Source: an uncultured Clostridia bacterium | Lineage (GTDB): Bacteria > Bacillota > Clostridia > Oscillospirales > Ruminococcaceae | DNA: 64,000 bases | Direction of reading: 5' to 3' | Assembly (NCBI GenBank): GCA_947626165.1 | Contig: CANQRG010000008.1 | Location: forward strand, 1 to 64,000 | Part shown: piece after piece, positions 52,114 through 60,297 of the stretch | Position numbering within the stretch: the first letter of the stretch is position 1 | How the letters are laid out: each line of letters begins with the position of its first letter | The notes under the pieces: generated by a model | Told to the model about the DNA's origin: nothing | Seen by the model: only the letters and a program-made list of their open reading frames with translations | Database searches by the model: none | Made by a program: the position numbers and the translations under genes

Positions 52114-53307
52114 CTAGTGGAACATTTCTTTTGACAACTCACCTATTAGCTCACAGCCCTTAATTATCTGCTCGTCAGTAGGCGTTGAGAAGTTTAGCCT
52201 GAACGATGTCGTTTTATCAGTCTCGTTAATTGTAAACGCCGTACCCGGAACAACCGCTACCTTAAACTCGGAAACAGCTCTTTTACAAAATCCCATCATA
52301 TCACAGTCATCAGGCAGTGTGCACCATATAAACAATCCGCCCTCAGGTTTTGTAAATTTAACCTTGCTTGAGAAATTCTTTTTGATCTCGCTCAGCATAA
52401 GTTCGCACTTATGCTTATAAATCTTCCTAATGTCTTTAAGATGATTTTCCATATCACAAGTCGAAAGAAATCTCTCTGCCAAAATCTGCGCCCAGATATT
52501 TGTATGAACATCAGAAACCTGTTTGCACACTATAATTTTAGAAATAATCTCCTTTGGTGCTGAACAGTAACCCACTCTGATACCGGGTGCAAGAACCTTT
52601 GAAAATGTTCCAGAATAGATAACCCGACCGCTTTTATCCATACTCTTTATGCTTTGTATATCCTCGCCTGCAAATCTAATATCGCCGTAAGGATTATCCT
52701 CTAAAATGAAAACATCATACTTCTCTGCAAGCTCATAAACTTTCTTTCTCTTTTCAAGAGACATTGTAAGCCCTGTTGGATTCTGAAAATTAGGAATGAG
52801 ATAAATAAGTCTTGTATTCTTGTTTGACTTAATAGTCTCCTCTAGCTTTTCAATGTTTATGCCGTCGTCATCAAGCTCTACGCCAACAAGATTGACGTTA
52901 TATGACTTGAAAGCATTGAGCGAACCTATAAACGACGGCGCTTCGCAGATTATAGTATCGCCTTCGTTGCAGAGAACCTTAGCTACAAGCTCATTAGACT
53001 GCTGTGCGCCGGACGTAATAATCAACTCATCACTATCGGGATTAAAATTTCCTTGCTCTTTCATTCTCTCTTTGAGAACGTCTCTTAGAGGCGTATATCC
53101 CTCTGTAACTGAATACTGAAGCGCTAATATAGGATTTTTCTCTAAAATATCCTTTGAAATTCTCTTTACGTCCTCTACAGGAAAAGCCTCAGGCGCGGGA
53201 TTTCCGGCTGCGAAAGAAATAACCTCAGGGTCAGATGTGAACTTTAGTATTTCACGAATAGCCGATGCCTGAAGATTAGACACCTTTTCGGAAAAGTTAT
53301 AATTCAT
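52114..53307 (-). CDS. PLP-dependent aminotransferase, class I (2-aminoadipate aminotransferase-like)
   Basis: A 397-aa fold type I aminotransferase, without the GntR domain of MocR proteins. NFQNPTGLTMSLEKR (cofactor Asn region), LEDNPYGDIRF and YSGTFSKVLAPGIRVGY with the PLP-binding Lys in SGTFSK are clear. The N-terminal opening (EKVSNLQASAIREILKFTSDPEVISFAAGNPAPEAFP) resembles the 2-aminoadipate/aromatic aminotransferase (LysN/KAT) group. The substrate is likely aromatic or branched 2-oxo acids but is not fixed by sequence. AAGGAG precedes the ATG. Confidence 0.88.
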   Translation of the reverse strand: MNYNFSEKVSNLQASAIREILKFTSDPEVISFAAGNPAPEAFPVEDVKRISKDILEKNPILALQYSVTEGYTPLRDVLKERMKEQGNFNPDSDELIITSGAQQSNELVAKVLCNEGDTIICEAPSFIGSLNAFKSYNVNLVGVELDDDGINIEKLEETIKSNKNTRLIYLIPNFQNPTGLTMSLEKRKKVYELAEKYDVFILEDNPYGDIRFAGEDIQSIKSMDKSGRVIYSGTFSKVLAPGIRVGYCSAPKEIISKIIVCKQVSDVHTNIWAQILAERFLSTCDMENHLKDIRKIYKHKCELMLSEIKKNFSSKVKFTKPEGGLFIWCTLPDDCDMMGFCKRAVSEFKVAVVPGTAFTINETDKTTSFRLNFSTPTDEQIIKGCELIGELSKEMFH

Positions 53308-53351
53308 TTATTACCATACTCCTTATACGTATAATGATGCTAATTGGTATA

Positions 53352-53381
53352 AGTATAACATATTTTACATATAAAAATCAA
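53352..53381 (-). promoter_or_regulatory. Probable promoter of the aminotransferase gene
   Basis: On the minus strand TTGATT (53376-53381), 18-base spacer and an extended TGT-TATACT (-10 at 53352-53357). It lies 45 bases upstream of the ATG. Confidence 0.55.
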
Positions 53382-53382
53382 G

Positions 53383-53615
53383 ACCAGCGTGACACTGGTG
53401 GCTCTGCTGCCTTTGGGTAGTTTGCAAAATGTATTTACTTTGATAAACGGCAGACTAGTACCTAGATGTAAGAAGACAAAGGCAACGGTGACGTTGCACC
53501 GCCGAGCCGGCGGAGGCTCTACTGCCTATTATAAATTTGAAAAATGTTCAAGTTGGTGCAACGGCAGATTTATCAATTGACAATTGATAATGGATAATTG
53601 ACAATGGATAATTCC
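53383..53615 (+). repeat. Composite of dispersed modular repeats, copies D1 and D2
   Basis: On the plus strand: hairpin ACCAGCG-TGA-CACTGGT (53383-53399; one A-C mismatch that becomes G-U on the other strand), core CTGCC-TTTGG...AACGGCAG (53405-53454), AGATGTAAGAAG heptamers, hairpin GCAACG-GTGA-CGTTGC (53482-53497), GC hairpin CCGCCG-AGC-CGGCGG, a second core CTGCC...CAACGGCAG (53522-53567), and an AATTGAC/AATTGAT tract (53567-53613). It is the most complete example of the family and lies antisense to the flanking genes. The remaining bases 53616-53700 are AT-rich. Confidence 0.85.
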
Positions 53616-53700
53616 ATATGCAGAATATTAGAAATTGAAAATTAAAGTTGGATAAAACTACATTGAAGCTGTATCTTAAATACACTAAATTTATTATAAA

Positions 53701-53732
53701 AATAAAAATCCCGAAGAGCTTAGTCATTCGGG
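53701..53732 (-). terminator. Terminator downstream of the 992-aa protein gene
   Basis: On the minus strand CCCGAA...TTCGGG (53710-53732) is followed by ATTTTTATTTTT. It is 160 bases past the stop codon at 53894. Confidence 0.65.
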
Positions 53733-53787
53733 AATTTTAATTAATATTCAATTTTATATTACAACTACAGTAATAGTTATAATCATA

Positions 53788-53844
53788 CGACAGTTCAACC
53801 GCTGCTTCTGCATTATGAGAAGCAGCCATTGAATTTTACTGTCG
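53788..53844. repeat. Nested long hairpin
   Basis: An inner 9-bp stem GCTGCTTCT/AGAAGCAGC (53801-53826) is enclosed by an outer 7-bp stem CGACAGT/ACTGTCG (53788-53844), with bulges between. It lies in the 3' untranslated part of the 992-aa gene, before its terminator. It may protect the mRNA end or be an unrelated mobile remnant. Confidence 0.55.
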
Positions 53845-53892
53845 AGTTTGGATAATTTTGCCCATAAGGGCTAATTAGGAATACTGAGAAAA

Positions 53893-55026
53893 CTTATTTA
53901 ACCTTAACGGTTCTGAGCTTTTTGTTCCACTTGCTATATACTTTCTGAGGTTTTCCATTAATATCATTGTACGTTGTGTACGCTCTCACTCTGACATAGT
54001 AAGTCTTCTTGCTCTTGATCTTCTTGCTTGAGATCTTTAAAGTCTTCTTCTTTGTAAACTTCCTGAAGATGATCTTGCTCTTCTTGAATTTCTTGGATGT
54101 CGAAACCTGAACTTGATAGCCCTTTGCTTTCTTCACCTTTTTCCAAGTTACTGTGATCTTCTTCTTTGTTTTGCTCTTTACTGTGAGCTTTTTAATTTTT
54201 GCCGTCTTCATTTTATTCACTGCTGCCTGCTTATCCTTCTGTACGTCAGCATTACTGCGTTTGTTAGGCGCTGGCTTAACAGTGCTTGAATTCGACGGGT
54301 TTTGCGATGTTGGTTGCTGTTTTTCACGCAAGCCTCTTATCGCTTCTTCTAATGCTGCTGCCGCAGCATCTACTTCGTTCTTTGTTACGTTTTCGTTTGC
54401 TATTACTTCTTCTGCTTTTGCTATTGCTTCTTCTAATTTGCTATAACTTTCTGCTGTGTATTCATCTTCTGCCAGTTTCTTAGCTGCTTCTACTGATTGC
54501 TTTAGATTCTCTTTTGCTGCTGTGATGTCATTGAATGCCTTCAAGATATTTCCCTCGTCGTCTAGGAACTCTATCTTTGTTACTGCATATGCATATTCCT
54601 TGCCTTGCCATGAATATGTGTATGCGTTCAATAAATAGTTATTTCCTACTTCGAGTGGAGTACCAAGCTTCAATACTGCTTTAGCATTCTTTGCTCCATT
54701 CTCTGATGTAGCATTCTTTCCAGTTAGCTTTGCATAACCTATCTGCTTTCCGTCTACTTGTGCTTCTAACTCTAGTGACGCATACGGTCCGAAGTTCACA
54801 TCCGGTGCGCAGTCAAATGTCAATCTTACCTGCGTTGCTGCTGATTTTCCATCATATACTCCGCTTATGAGAGGATCCGCATTATATCCATACTTGATAT
54901 ACTTTATCGGATCTCCTGCCGGTAAGTAACCTTCTACATGCTTAAGACCATCAATAGCTTTCTGCAATGCTTCTGCTGCTGATTTTATGTCTTCTACATC
55001 GTCGGTTTCTTTGACATTGTTTGCTG
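53893..55026 (-). repeat. 1134-bp block duplicated at 62773-63906
   Basis: I find no base difference between 53893-55026 and 62773-63906; differences start at 55027 and a few follow. Left of the block the sequences diverge within a few bases. The block covers the last part of the 992-aa gene and its paralog, offset by 8880 bases. It indicates a recent duplication or gene conversion. Confidence 0.9.
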
Positions 55027-56872
55027 TGGTTAATGCTTCTGTTAATGCTGCATAGCTGCTAGCTGTAAATAAGTCTGGGTCTGAATAATTTTCTGCTACA
55101 TCTGAAACTTTCTCCTGAAGATCAAGATATGCTGCTCTCTGTTCTTTTGTTACCAGTCTTGATACACCTCTATTTACTGCACTTGCAGCGGTGTTTACAT
55201 CTGACTGTCTAACTTTCGGAACATCGAAAGTAAATCCGCCTTCTACATCTTCAAGATCTGTTTCCACAACTTTGTCAGTTTTGAGTGCTCCCTTATCAGC
55301 ATAGTCATTTAACATACTCTTTCCACTGGTTACTGCATTATCTAATGCTTGCAGTGTATCTTCCGTATATTTTTCTACCTCTTTCAAATATGGTTCAGCC
55401 TTTTCTATGGCTGTTTTCAGCTCATCAAAAGTAGGTGGATTCTTATACTTAAGATTTCCGTATGCCTCATCAATTTTATCAATGACTGCAAGAGCATTTT
55501 CATTTTTTAATGTACCGCTACCCATTTTTCCGTAGCTTTCATTAAACTCATCTCGAGCTGTCTTAAATGCTGCAAATGAATCAGATGTATAATTTGATTC
55601 AATGACATTAACATACTTATTGTACCTAGCCTGCATCTTTGCTTTAACGCTCTCATCAAACTCGCCTTTTTTGACTAGTCCTTCTAAAGCTGTATTAATA
55701 ACTTTTGTTACATAGTCAACTTCAGCCTGACAAGCCTTAGGATCAGCAAGTGTAGACCGCATCGAATTACTATTCTCTGCATCATAACCTGAAACATCTG
55801 GATTTGTGTTTCTGAAGCTATATTGAGTAGCACTCTGTACAGCGTCTTTCAGATTCTTGACTGATATTGGTACATATTCACTTAAATCTGCCTCTTGTTG
55901 ATGATCATCATCAGTATAGAGCGTTTTATATGCACTCTCTAAAGCTTTGTTAAGATTACTCTTATCTGCCCACTCTGTTATTTTAACCTGAATAACTTTA
56001 CTTCCGCCTTGATAGTCAGCAGTTCCTTCTAAGGTTGCTTTCAGATAATATGTACCTGGCAATGTCTCTGATGCATTCACAGTAGGATCACTTCCTGATG
56101 CTGAATGAATACAATCTTCATCAGTGAACAGAGCATATGTAACTTTAGGATCCTCAACTGGAATTGTATGTTCCTCAGCGTCAACATATGATACTTCTAC
56201 AGAAGGATTGAATTTGGCGTCTCCGTACTTAATATCATCGCAGGTTACATTGATGGTGGGTTTTGGTAATTTGCTTGCCACTACCTCTATCATATTTTCA
56301 GGAACGGCCGCCGTTGCATCAGAATTTGTACTATTAACTATAGTATTCTTAATTTCTTCTGTAGTTACATAAATTTTTGCATTTTGGTGAGTTGAGGCAA
56401 AGTTCATAAATGCATTAACACCTAAAGGCGTAAAAGTTACCGAACTTGCATCTATGCGAATTTCGTTTAATGTAGCAGGACAATTCATAAATGTTATAGC
56501 AGAAAAGGTTAAATTTCCCGTACATGTATATTTAACAACTTCTAAAGCTTTCAATCCTTGAAATGCCATTGGTTGTATAGATGCTACCGAGGAAGGAGTT
56601 ATTAAAGTCTTTAGAGTTGTATTATTAGTTATTCCGTCCTTATTGAAAACAACTGGTAATTCACCATTACTCTTATCATCATATGCAGATGGGAATTCAA
56701 CTTCTGCTAATTCAGAAGAATTCACACTTTCATTAAGTTGAGCTAAATACTGAGTTGTACCATACTGAAAATCGAAATAAGAATTATCAGTTGCCGCTGA
56801 ACTAATTAGTGAAACAGATGATGAAATTATTACCGTAATTGCTGCAAAAAAACTTAAAACCTTTTTTAGCAT
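53894..56872 (-). CDS. Large secreted FIVAR/Fn3 surface protein
   Basis: A 992-aa exported protein. Signal peptide (1-27), an LRR_5-like piece (about 80-155; VASIQPMAFQGLKALEVVKY), an Ig-like domain (205-300), then a long helical region (about 300-680) made of FIVAR-type three-helix repeats (YTSDSFAAFKTARDEF, YTEDTLQALDNAVTSGK, FTASSYAALTEALTTAN). A beta module follows (about 690-800; RLTFDCAPDVNFGPYASLEL to KIEFLDDEGNILKAFND) shared with the GH5 at 44088, then one more FIVAR-like repeat and a C-terminal lysine-rich Fn3 (about 900-992). FIVAR repeats in other surface proteins bind glycans or act as stalks. No sortase motif. The same 3' part occurs again at 62774. Confidence 0.88.
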   Translation of the reverse strand: MLKKVLSFFAAITVIISSSVSLISSAATDNSYFDFQYGTTQYLAQLNESVNSSELAEVEFPSAYDDKSNGELPVVFNKDGITNNTTLKTLITPSSVASIQPMAFQGLKALEVVKYTCTGNLTFSAITFMNCPATLNEIRIDASSVTFTPLGVNAFMNFASTHQNAKIYVTTEEIKNTIVNSTNSDATAAVPENMIEVVASKLPKPTINVTCDDIKYGDAKFNPSVEVSYVDAEEHTIPVEDPKVTYALFTDEDCIHSASGSDPTVNASETLPGTYYLKATLEGTADYQGGSKVIQVKITEWADKSNLNKALESAYKTLYTDDDHQQEADLSEYVPISVKNLKDAVQSATQYSFRNTNPDVSGYDAENSNSMRSTLADPKACQAEVDYVTKVINTALEGLVKKGEFDESVKAKMQARYNKYVNVIESNYTSDSFAAFKTARDEFNESYGKMGSGTLKNENALAVIDKIDEAYGNLKYKNPPTFDELKTAIEKAEPYLKEVEKYTEDTLQALDNAVTSGKSMLNDYADKGALKTDKVVETDLEDVEGGFTFDVPKVRQSDVNTAASAVNRGVSRLVTKEQRAAYLDLQEKVSDVAENYSDPDLFTASSYAALTEALTTANNVKETDDVEDIKSAAEALQKAIDGLKHVEGYLPAGDPIKYIKYGYNADPLISGVYDGKSAATQVRLTFDCAPDVNFGPYASLELEAQVDGKQIGYAKLTGKNATSENGAKNAKAVLKLGTPLEVGNNYLLNAYTYSWQGKEYAYAVTKIEFLDDEGNILKAFNDITAAKENLKQSVEAAKKLAEDEYTAESYSKLEEAIAKAEEVIANENVTKNEVDAAAAALEEAIRGLREKQQPTSQNPSNSSTVKPAPNKRSNADVQKDKQAAVNKMKTAKIKKLTVKSKTKKKITVTWKKVKKAKGYQVQVSTSKKFKKSKIIFRKFTKKKTLKISSKKIKSKKTYYVRVRAYTTYNDINGKPQKVYSKWNKKLRTVKVK

Positions 56873-56926
56873 TGTAAATGCCTACCTCCAAAATAATTAT
56901 TTACTCTATATATATATGACTAAATT

Positions 56927-57010
56927 CTGTGGCATATGTTAATGCCACAGAAAATAATCATAATAATTAATAAAAATATGTTAGGTGTATTTATTAATAA
57001 ATACACCTAA
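56927..57010 (-). terminator. Two palindromes between the GH5 and 992-aa protein genes
   Basis: A perfect 30-base palindrome (56981-57010, TTAGGTGTATTTATT and its complement) followed by CATATTTTT on the minus strand is a likely terminator of the GH5 gene. A second hairpin TTCTGTGGCAT/ATGCCACAGAA (56927-56954) lies closer to the 992-aa gene and may sit in its leader. Confidence 0.6.
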
Positions 57011-57025
57011 ATATTATTTGGAGAT

Positions 57026-59047
57026 TTAAGGATATAGTTTAAGAGCTTTACCATCCTTAATAGCAGTTACAAGAGTTGTTCCTGTTGATGTAATTTCATT
57101 AGTTGATCTATCAAATAATGCTGTACCTAAATCACCAGTAACACCATTATCCCAATATGCAGTTACTATACCATATAAAGCAGCATAATAATTTAAATGA
57201 TTATCATAAAGAGCCCTTGCATCAGTATTATTCTTATTTGCAGGACCATATTCACCAATCATTACAGGCATGCCTAAAGTACTTGCAAAAGTAAAGATTT
57301 TAGAGAACTGACTATTCATATATGAATCACCAAAATCTCCATTTGCATCCCATGTGGTTGCACTATCACTACCACCTTCGTATCCGCCTAATGTAAATGT
57401 TGGTGGAGTATAATAGTTAACACAAAGCATTAATCTGTTTGTAGCTGTATCTGTAGGCTTTACAAATCCATTTTCCATAACAGTATAGTTAATATCATTT
57501 CTATAACCTACAACTGATAATACACGGTCTGTATTAGCCCCACCTGCATTACGTACAGAATCAACAAACGCTTGATTAAGAGCGTTTATGTTTTTGTACT
57601 CATTTTCTGTTGGTGCTGCATCATAATTACCAGCAGAATTCATAAACTCGTTACCAGACTGGAATAATACCTTTTGATCATAGCCAGCAAATGCAGTAGC
57701 TACTTCTGTCCATAAAGCACCATACTTATTTAGTATGTCATTAAATGCTGTGCCTGTTGCATCGATATTTATCCAACTACCCTTAACAGTCGGCATACCA
57801 TCACTGTGCAAGCTAACTATAGAATACATACCCATATCATATGCATAGTTTACAACTTGCTGAATTCTAGCAATGTAATCATCATTTACATTACCGTCTG
57901 CACCAACCATATCTATGAATGAAACAGGGATTTTAATTGTGTTAAAGCCGGCAGCCTTTACAGCCTGAATAAGCTTTCTGGTAGCTTTTGCATTACCAGT
58001 AGCCTTTTCATTTACGTTGCCATTAGCATCAACTAAATCAAGAGCATTACCTAAGTTCCAAGCAAGACCCATGTTTTGAGAGATAGTTGTAGCTGTTTGA
58101 TCTGATACAGGGTTATCTACAAGACCTGTGTTGTTATCATACACGTAAATCTTTGTAACTGTGCATTGATCATATGCAGCCATAAATCTCGTAGTTGTAT
58201 TAGGGATTTCGGTTACAAATGTACGCTCTCCAGCCACTGGCTTAACATAGTTAGGATCTGGTGTCTCATAAATTTCACCCAGAGTTTCCGGATCAGTTTT
58301 ACCTGTTGGCAGTCCGATTTCAGCTTGTACAGAATTTTCACTTGTTTCAGCATAAGTTACTGTAACTTCAACAGTTGGATTATACCAGTTGCTGAGGTCA
58401 AGTGCAGAAATGATAATGTTGTCTGCATTGGCATTAACGAATGCTGAGCCAGCAGGATCAACAGTCATTGTGCTTGCTGTACCCTTTTTCCAATTACCTG
58501 TAATTGTAAATGGAGTTTGAACATATTCGGTATCTTTGTACTTAAGTGAAACAATTGTTACTTCTGAAGTACCAAGCTGTGCACCTGTCTGAAGGTTAAT
58601 ACCAAATGGTTCTTTACCTGTTGAAAGCTTGTCTTCAATTGCTTCGATAGGAACTTCTACAGTATAAACTACATCCTCTTCAGGCTTAACATAGCTCTGA
58701 CCTAAGTCATAACCTGTTGGACCTACAGTTGTCCTATCCCATCCGTGCCACTCATCATCGAAAACAAGAAATTCGAAAGTATCGTTGTATCCGAGATCAT
58801 CTTCACCCTCTTGAGGTGCTGAAGGTGTTCCTACAACATCATACTTGAACTGAAGTACAAATGCTGTCTGATGAAAATAATCAGCACTCATGTAAGTGGA
58901 AATATACTCTGCATCCTCTGTATAAGGACCGCCATTTGTAATAAGGTCGTCCACAGCGTTAGCGCCTAAGGATGCTCCTCCTACAATACCTGTAACTGCT
59001 AATGTTGCAGCTGCAGCACAAGACAATAACTTCTTGAATTTTTTCAT
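57026..59047 (-). CDS. Secreted GH5 endoglucanase with N-terminal beta modules
   Basis: A 673-aa exported enzyme. Signal peptide (1-31), two beta-rich modules (about 40-180 and 185-310; the second with IIISALDLSNWYNPTVEVTV) that are likely carbohydrate-binding though I cannot name the CBM family, then a GH5 barrel (about 318-673) with GLAWNLGNALDLVD, acid/base Glu467 in FQSGNEFMN and nucleophile Glu599 in VMIGEYGP. The HxxW-type site reads SLHSDGMP, a variation on the usual GH5 pattern. It lacks the Fn3 tail seen in the other secreted proteins here. GGGGG precedes the ATG. A LytTR regulator gene lies upstream on the same strand; the GH5 promoter is at 59211-59239. Confidence 0.92.
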   Translation of the reverse strand: MKKFKKLLSCAAAATLAVTGIVGGASLGANAVDDLITNGGPYTEDAEYISTYMSADYFHQTAFVLQFKYDVVGTPSAPQEGEDDLGYNDTFEFLVFDDEWHGWDRTTVGPTGYDLGQSYVKPEEDVVYTVEVPIEAIEDKLSTGKEPFGINLQTGAQLGTSEVTIVSLKYKDTEYVQTPFTITGNWKKGTASTMTVDPAGSAFVNANADNIIISALDLSNWYNPTVEVTVTYAETSENSVQAEIGLPTGKTDPETLGEIYETPDPNYVKPVAGERTFVTEIPNTTTRFMAAYDQCTVTKIYVYDNNTGLVDNPVSDQTATTISQNMGLAWNLGNALDLVDANGNVNEKATGNAKATRKLIQAVKAAGFNTIKIPVSFIDMVGADGNVNDDYIARIQQVVNYAYDMGMYSIVSLHSDGMPTVKGSWINIDATGTAFNDILNKYGALWTEVATAFAGYDQKVLFQSGNEFMNSAGNYDAAPTENEYKNINALNQAFVDSVRNAGGANTDRVLSVVGYRNDINYTVMENGFVKPTDTATNRLMLCVNYYTPPTFTLGGYEGGSDSATTWDANGDFGDSYMNSQFSKIFTFASTLGMPVMIGEYGPANKNNTDARALYDNHLNYYAALYGIVTAYWDNGVTGDLGTALFDRSTNEITSTGTTLVTAIKDGKALKLYP

Positions 59048-59349
59048 TTTTTAAACCCCCTAGTTTAAAAATTTTATTTTTTGTCTCCCAGTATAAGCTC
59101 TAGAATCAAATACCAGTCAACGGTTATTCCCATAAACATTTCTGTTCATGGTTACAATTAAATATTAATGTCGGTTAACCTAATTAACTTGATTTAATTG
59201 CTTAATTTTACTATAATATGTAATTTCTTATTTGTCAATATGCTTGTCCCGAAATTCCATATTATGTCTCGAAATAACAAAAAACTGTATAAAAAATTTG
59301 ATAAAAAATACTAAAAACTAACATATTTCACAATGCAAACGTCAATTAA
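59048..59349 (-). promoter_or_regulatory. GH5 upstream region with promoter and long leader
   Basis: On the minus strand TTGACA (59234-59239), 17-base spacer, TATAGT (59211-59216). The expected transcript starts near 59204, leaving a leader of about 155 bases. The plus strand of the leader carries GGTTA three times (59122, 59150, 59174), one inside the palindrome GGTTAACC. LytTR proteins bind spaced direct repeats, but these do not match a consensus I am sure of. Region 59240-59349 is AT-rich without a clear gene. Confidence 0.55.
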
Positions 59350-60069
59350 CTACGCCAATTCTTCCATTTTTCTTTCAAATATTTTTTCAAATTCGTTTGA
59401 ATGACCTTTTGATAATGGTATTTCATCATCATTAACCATAAAAATCTTTTCTTTCTTTATGTAAGACTTAACATGTGATAAATTAATTATATGACTTCTG
59501 TGTGGCATAAAGAAATCAAAACTGTTTAACTCAGAATATATCTCATTGATTACTCCTTTACACACATAGTCTCTATCACATGTTATTATTATAACTTCTC
59601 GCTTTTTTGCCCCGCATGATATGTAAATTATTTTATTAACAGGTAAAAATAATTCCCTACTGTTTAATTGCGTGAATTTTAATACATCTTTATCTATAAA
59701 ACTTACAAACTTTAAGTAATCTATAAACTCACGTCTTATATCATCAGGCGTAAATGGCTTTTGAATGTAATCAAATGCGTGTATCTTATACGCTTCTTTT
59801 AAATAATCTAAATGCTCGGTTACATATACTATTTGTACCTTAGCATCATTTTTTCGTATTCTTTTTGCTAAATTTATTCCATTTATTCCTTTAAGCTTTA
59901 CATCCGTAAATATCAAATTAAACCTAATGTGTGAATCTAACATCTCCTTTCCATTTGTGTAAGTAAACACATGTATATTTGCTTTGTTTCTTTGTGCAAT
60001 TTTGTATAGTGTTTCTGAAATTTCATTTACAATTTTTTCGTCGTTATCACAAACAGCAATTCGATACAT
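59350..60069 (-). CDS. LytTR-family response regulator
   Basis: A 239-aa AgrA/VirR-type regulator. Receiver domain (1-118) with acidic pair DND (8-10), phosphoacceptor Asp56 in FTDVKLKG, Thr/Lys in VTEHLD and QKPF. The C-terminal LytTR DNA-binding domain (about 132-239) has FFMPHRSHIINLSHVKSYIKK. No histidine kinase partner is next to it, so it is an orphan. GGAGG seven bases before ATG 60069 sets the start; the longer frame to 60117 is rejected. It lies between the GH5 gene and the LRR/FIVAR gene, all on the same strand, and may control the secreted-protein island. Confidence 0.9.
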   Translation of the reverse strand: MYRIAVCDNDEKIVNEISETLYKIAQRNKANIHVFTYTNGKEMLDSHIRFNLIFTDVKLKGINGINLAKRIRKNDAKVQIVYVTEHLDYLKEAYKIHAFDYIQKPFTPDDIRREFIDYLKFVSFIDKDVLKFTQLNSRELFLPVNKIIYISCGAKKREVIIITCDRDYVCKGVINEIYSELNSFDFFMPHRSHIINLSHVKSYIKKEKIFMVNDDEIPLSKGHSNEFEKIFERKMEELA

Positions 60070-60223
60070 GTTATCAACCTCCAAGAATACTATACCAAAA
60101 TTATACAAAAAATTCAAGGCATAATCATCTATTTTTTGATATATTTTTCAAATTATTTATTTTTTATTTACAATTTATATAAAAATTAGGTATGTTATTG
60201 ATATTTTTTAGTATTTACCACAT

Positions 60224-60256
60224 AAAAACCGCCTGAACATTTTGTTCAGGCGGTTT
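60224..60256 (-). terminator. Terminator of the LRR/FIVAR protein gene
   Basis: A 13-bp perfect stem AAACCGCCTGAAC/GTTCAGGCGGTTT with T runs on both strands lies 42 bases past the stop at 60298 and upstream of the LytTR regulator. Confidence 0.8.
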
Positions 60257-60297
60257 GCCGTTTTGGGATATATATAAATTTAGAAGGATGATGTCAA

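Noticed and set aside
53389-53580. 63-codon plus-strand open frame
   Set aside because: It lies wholly in the composite repeat, has no SD and its product is low in protein-like character.
54153-54483. Long plus-strand frames opposite the 992-aa protein and its copy (also 63033-63363)
   Set aside because: They are antisense shadows of Ala/Glu/Lys-rich coding sequence, identical in both copies only because the gene is duplicated.
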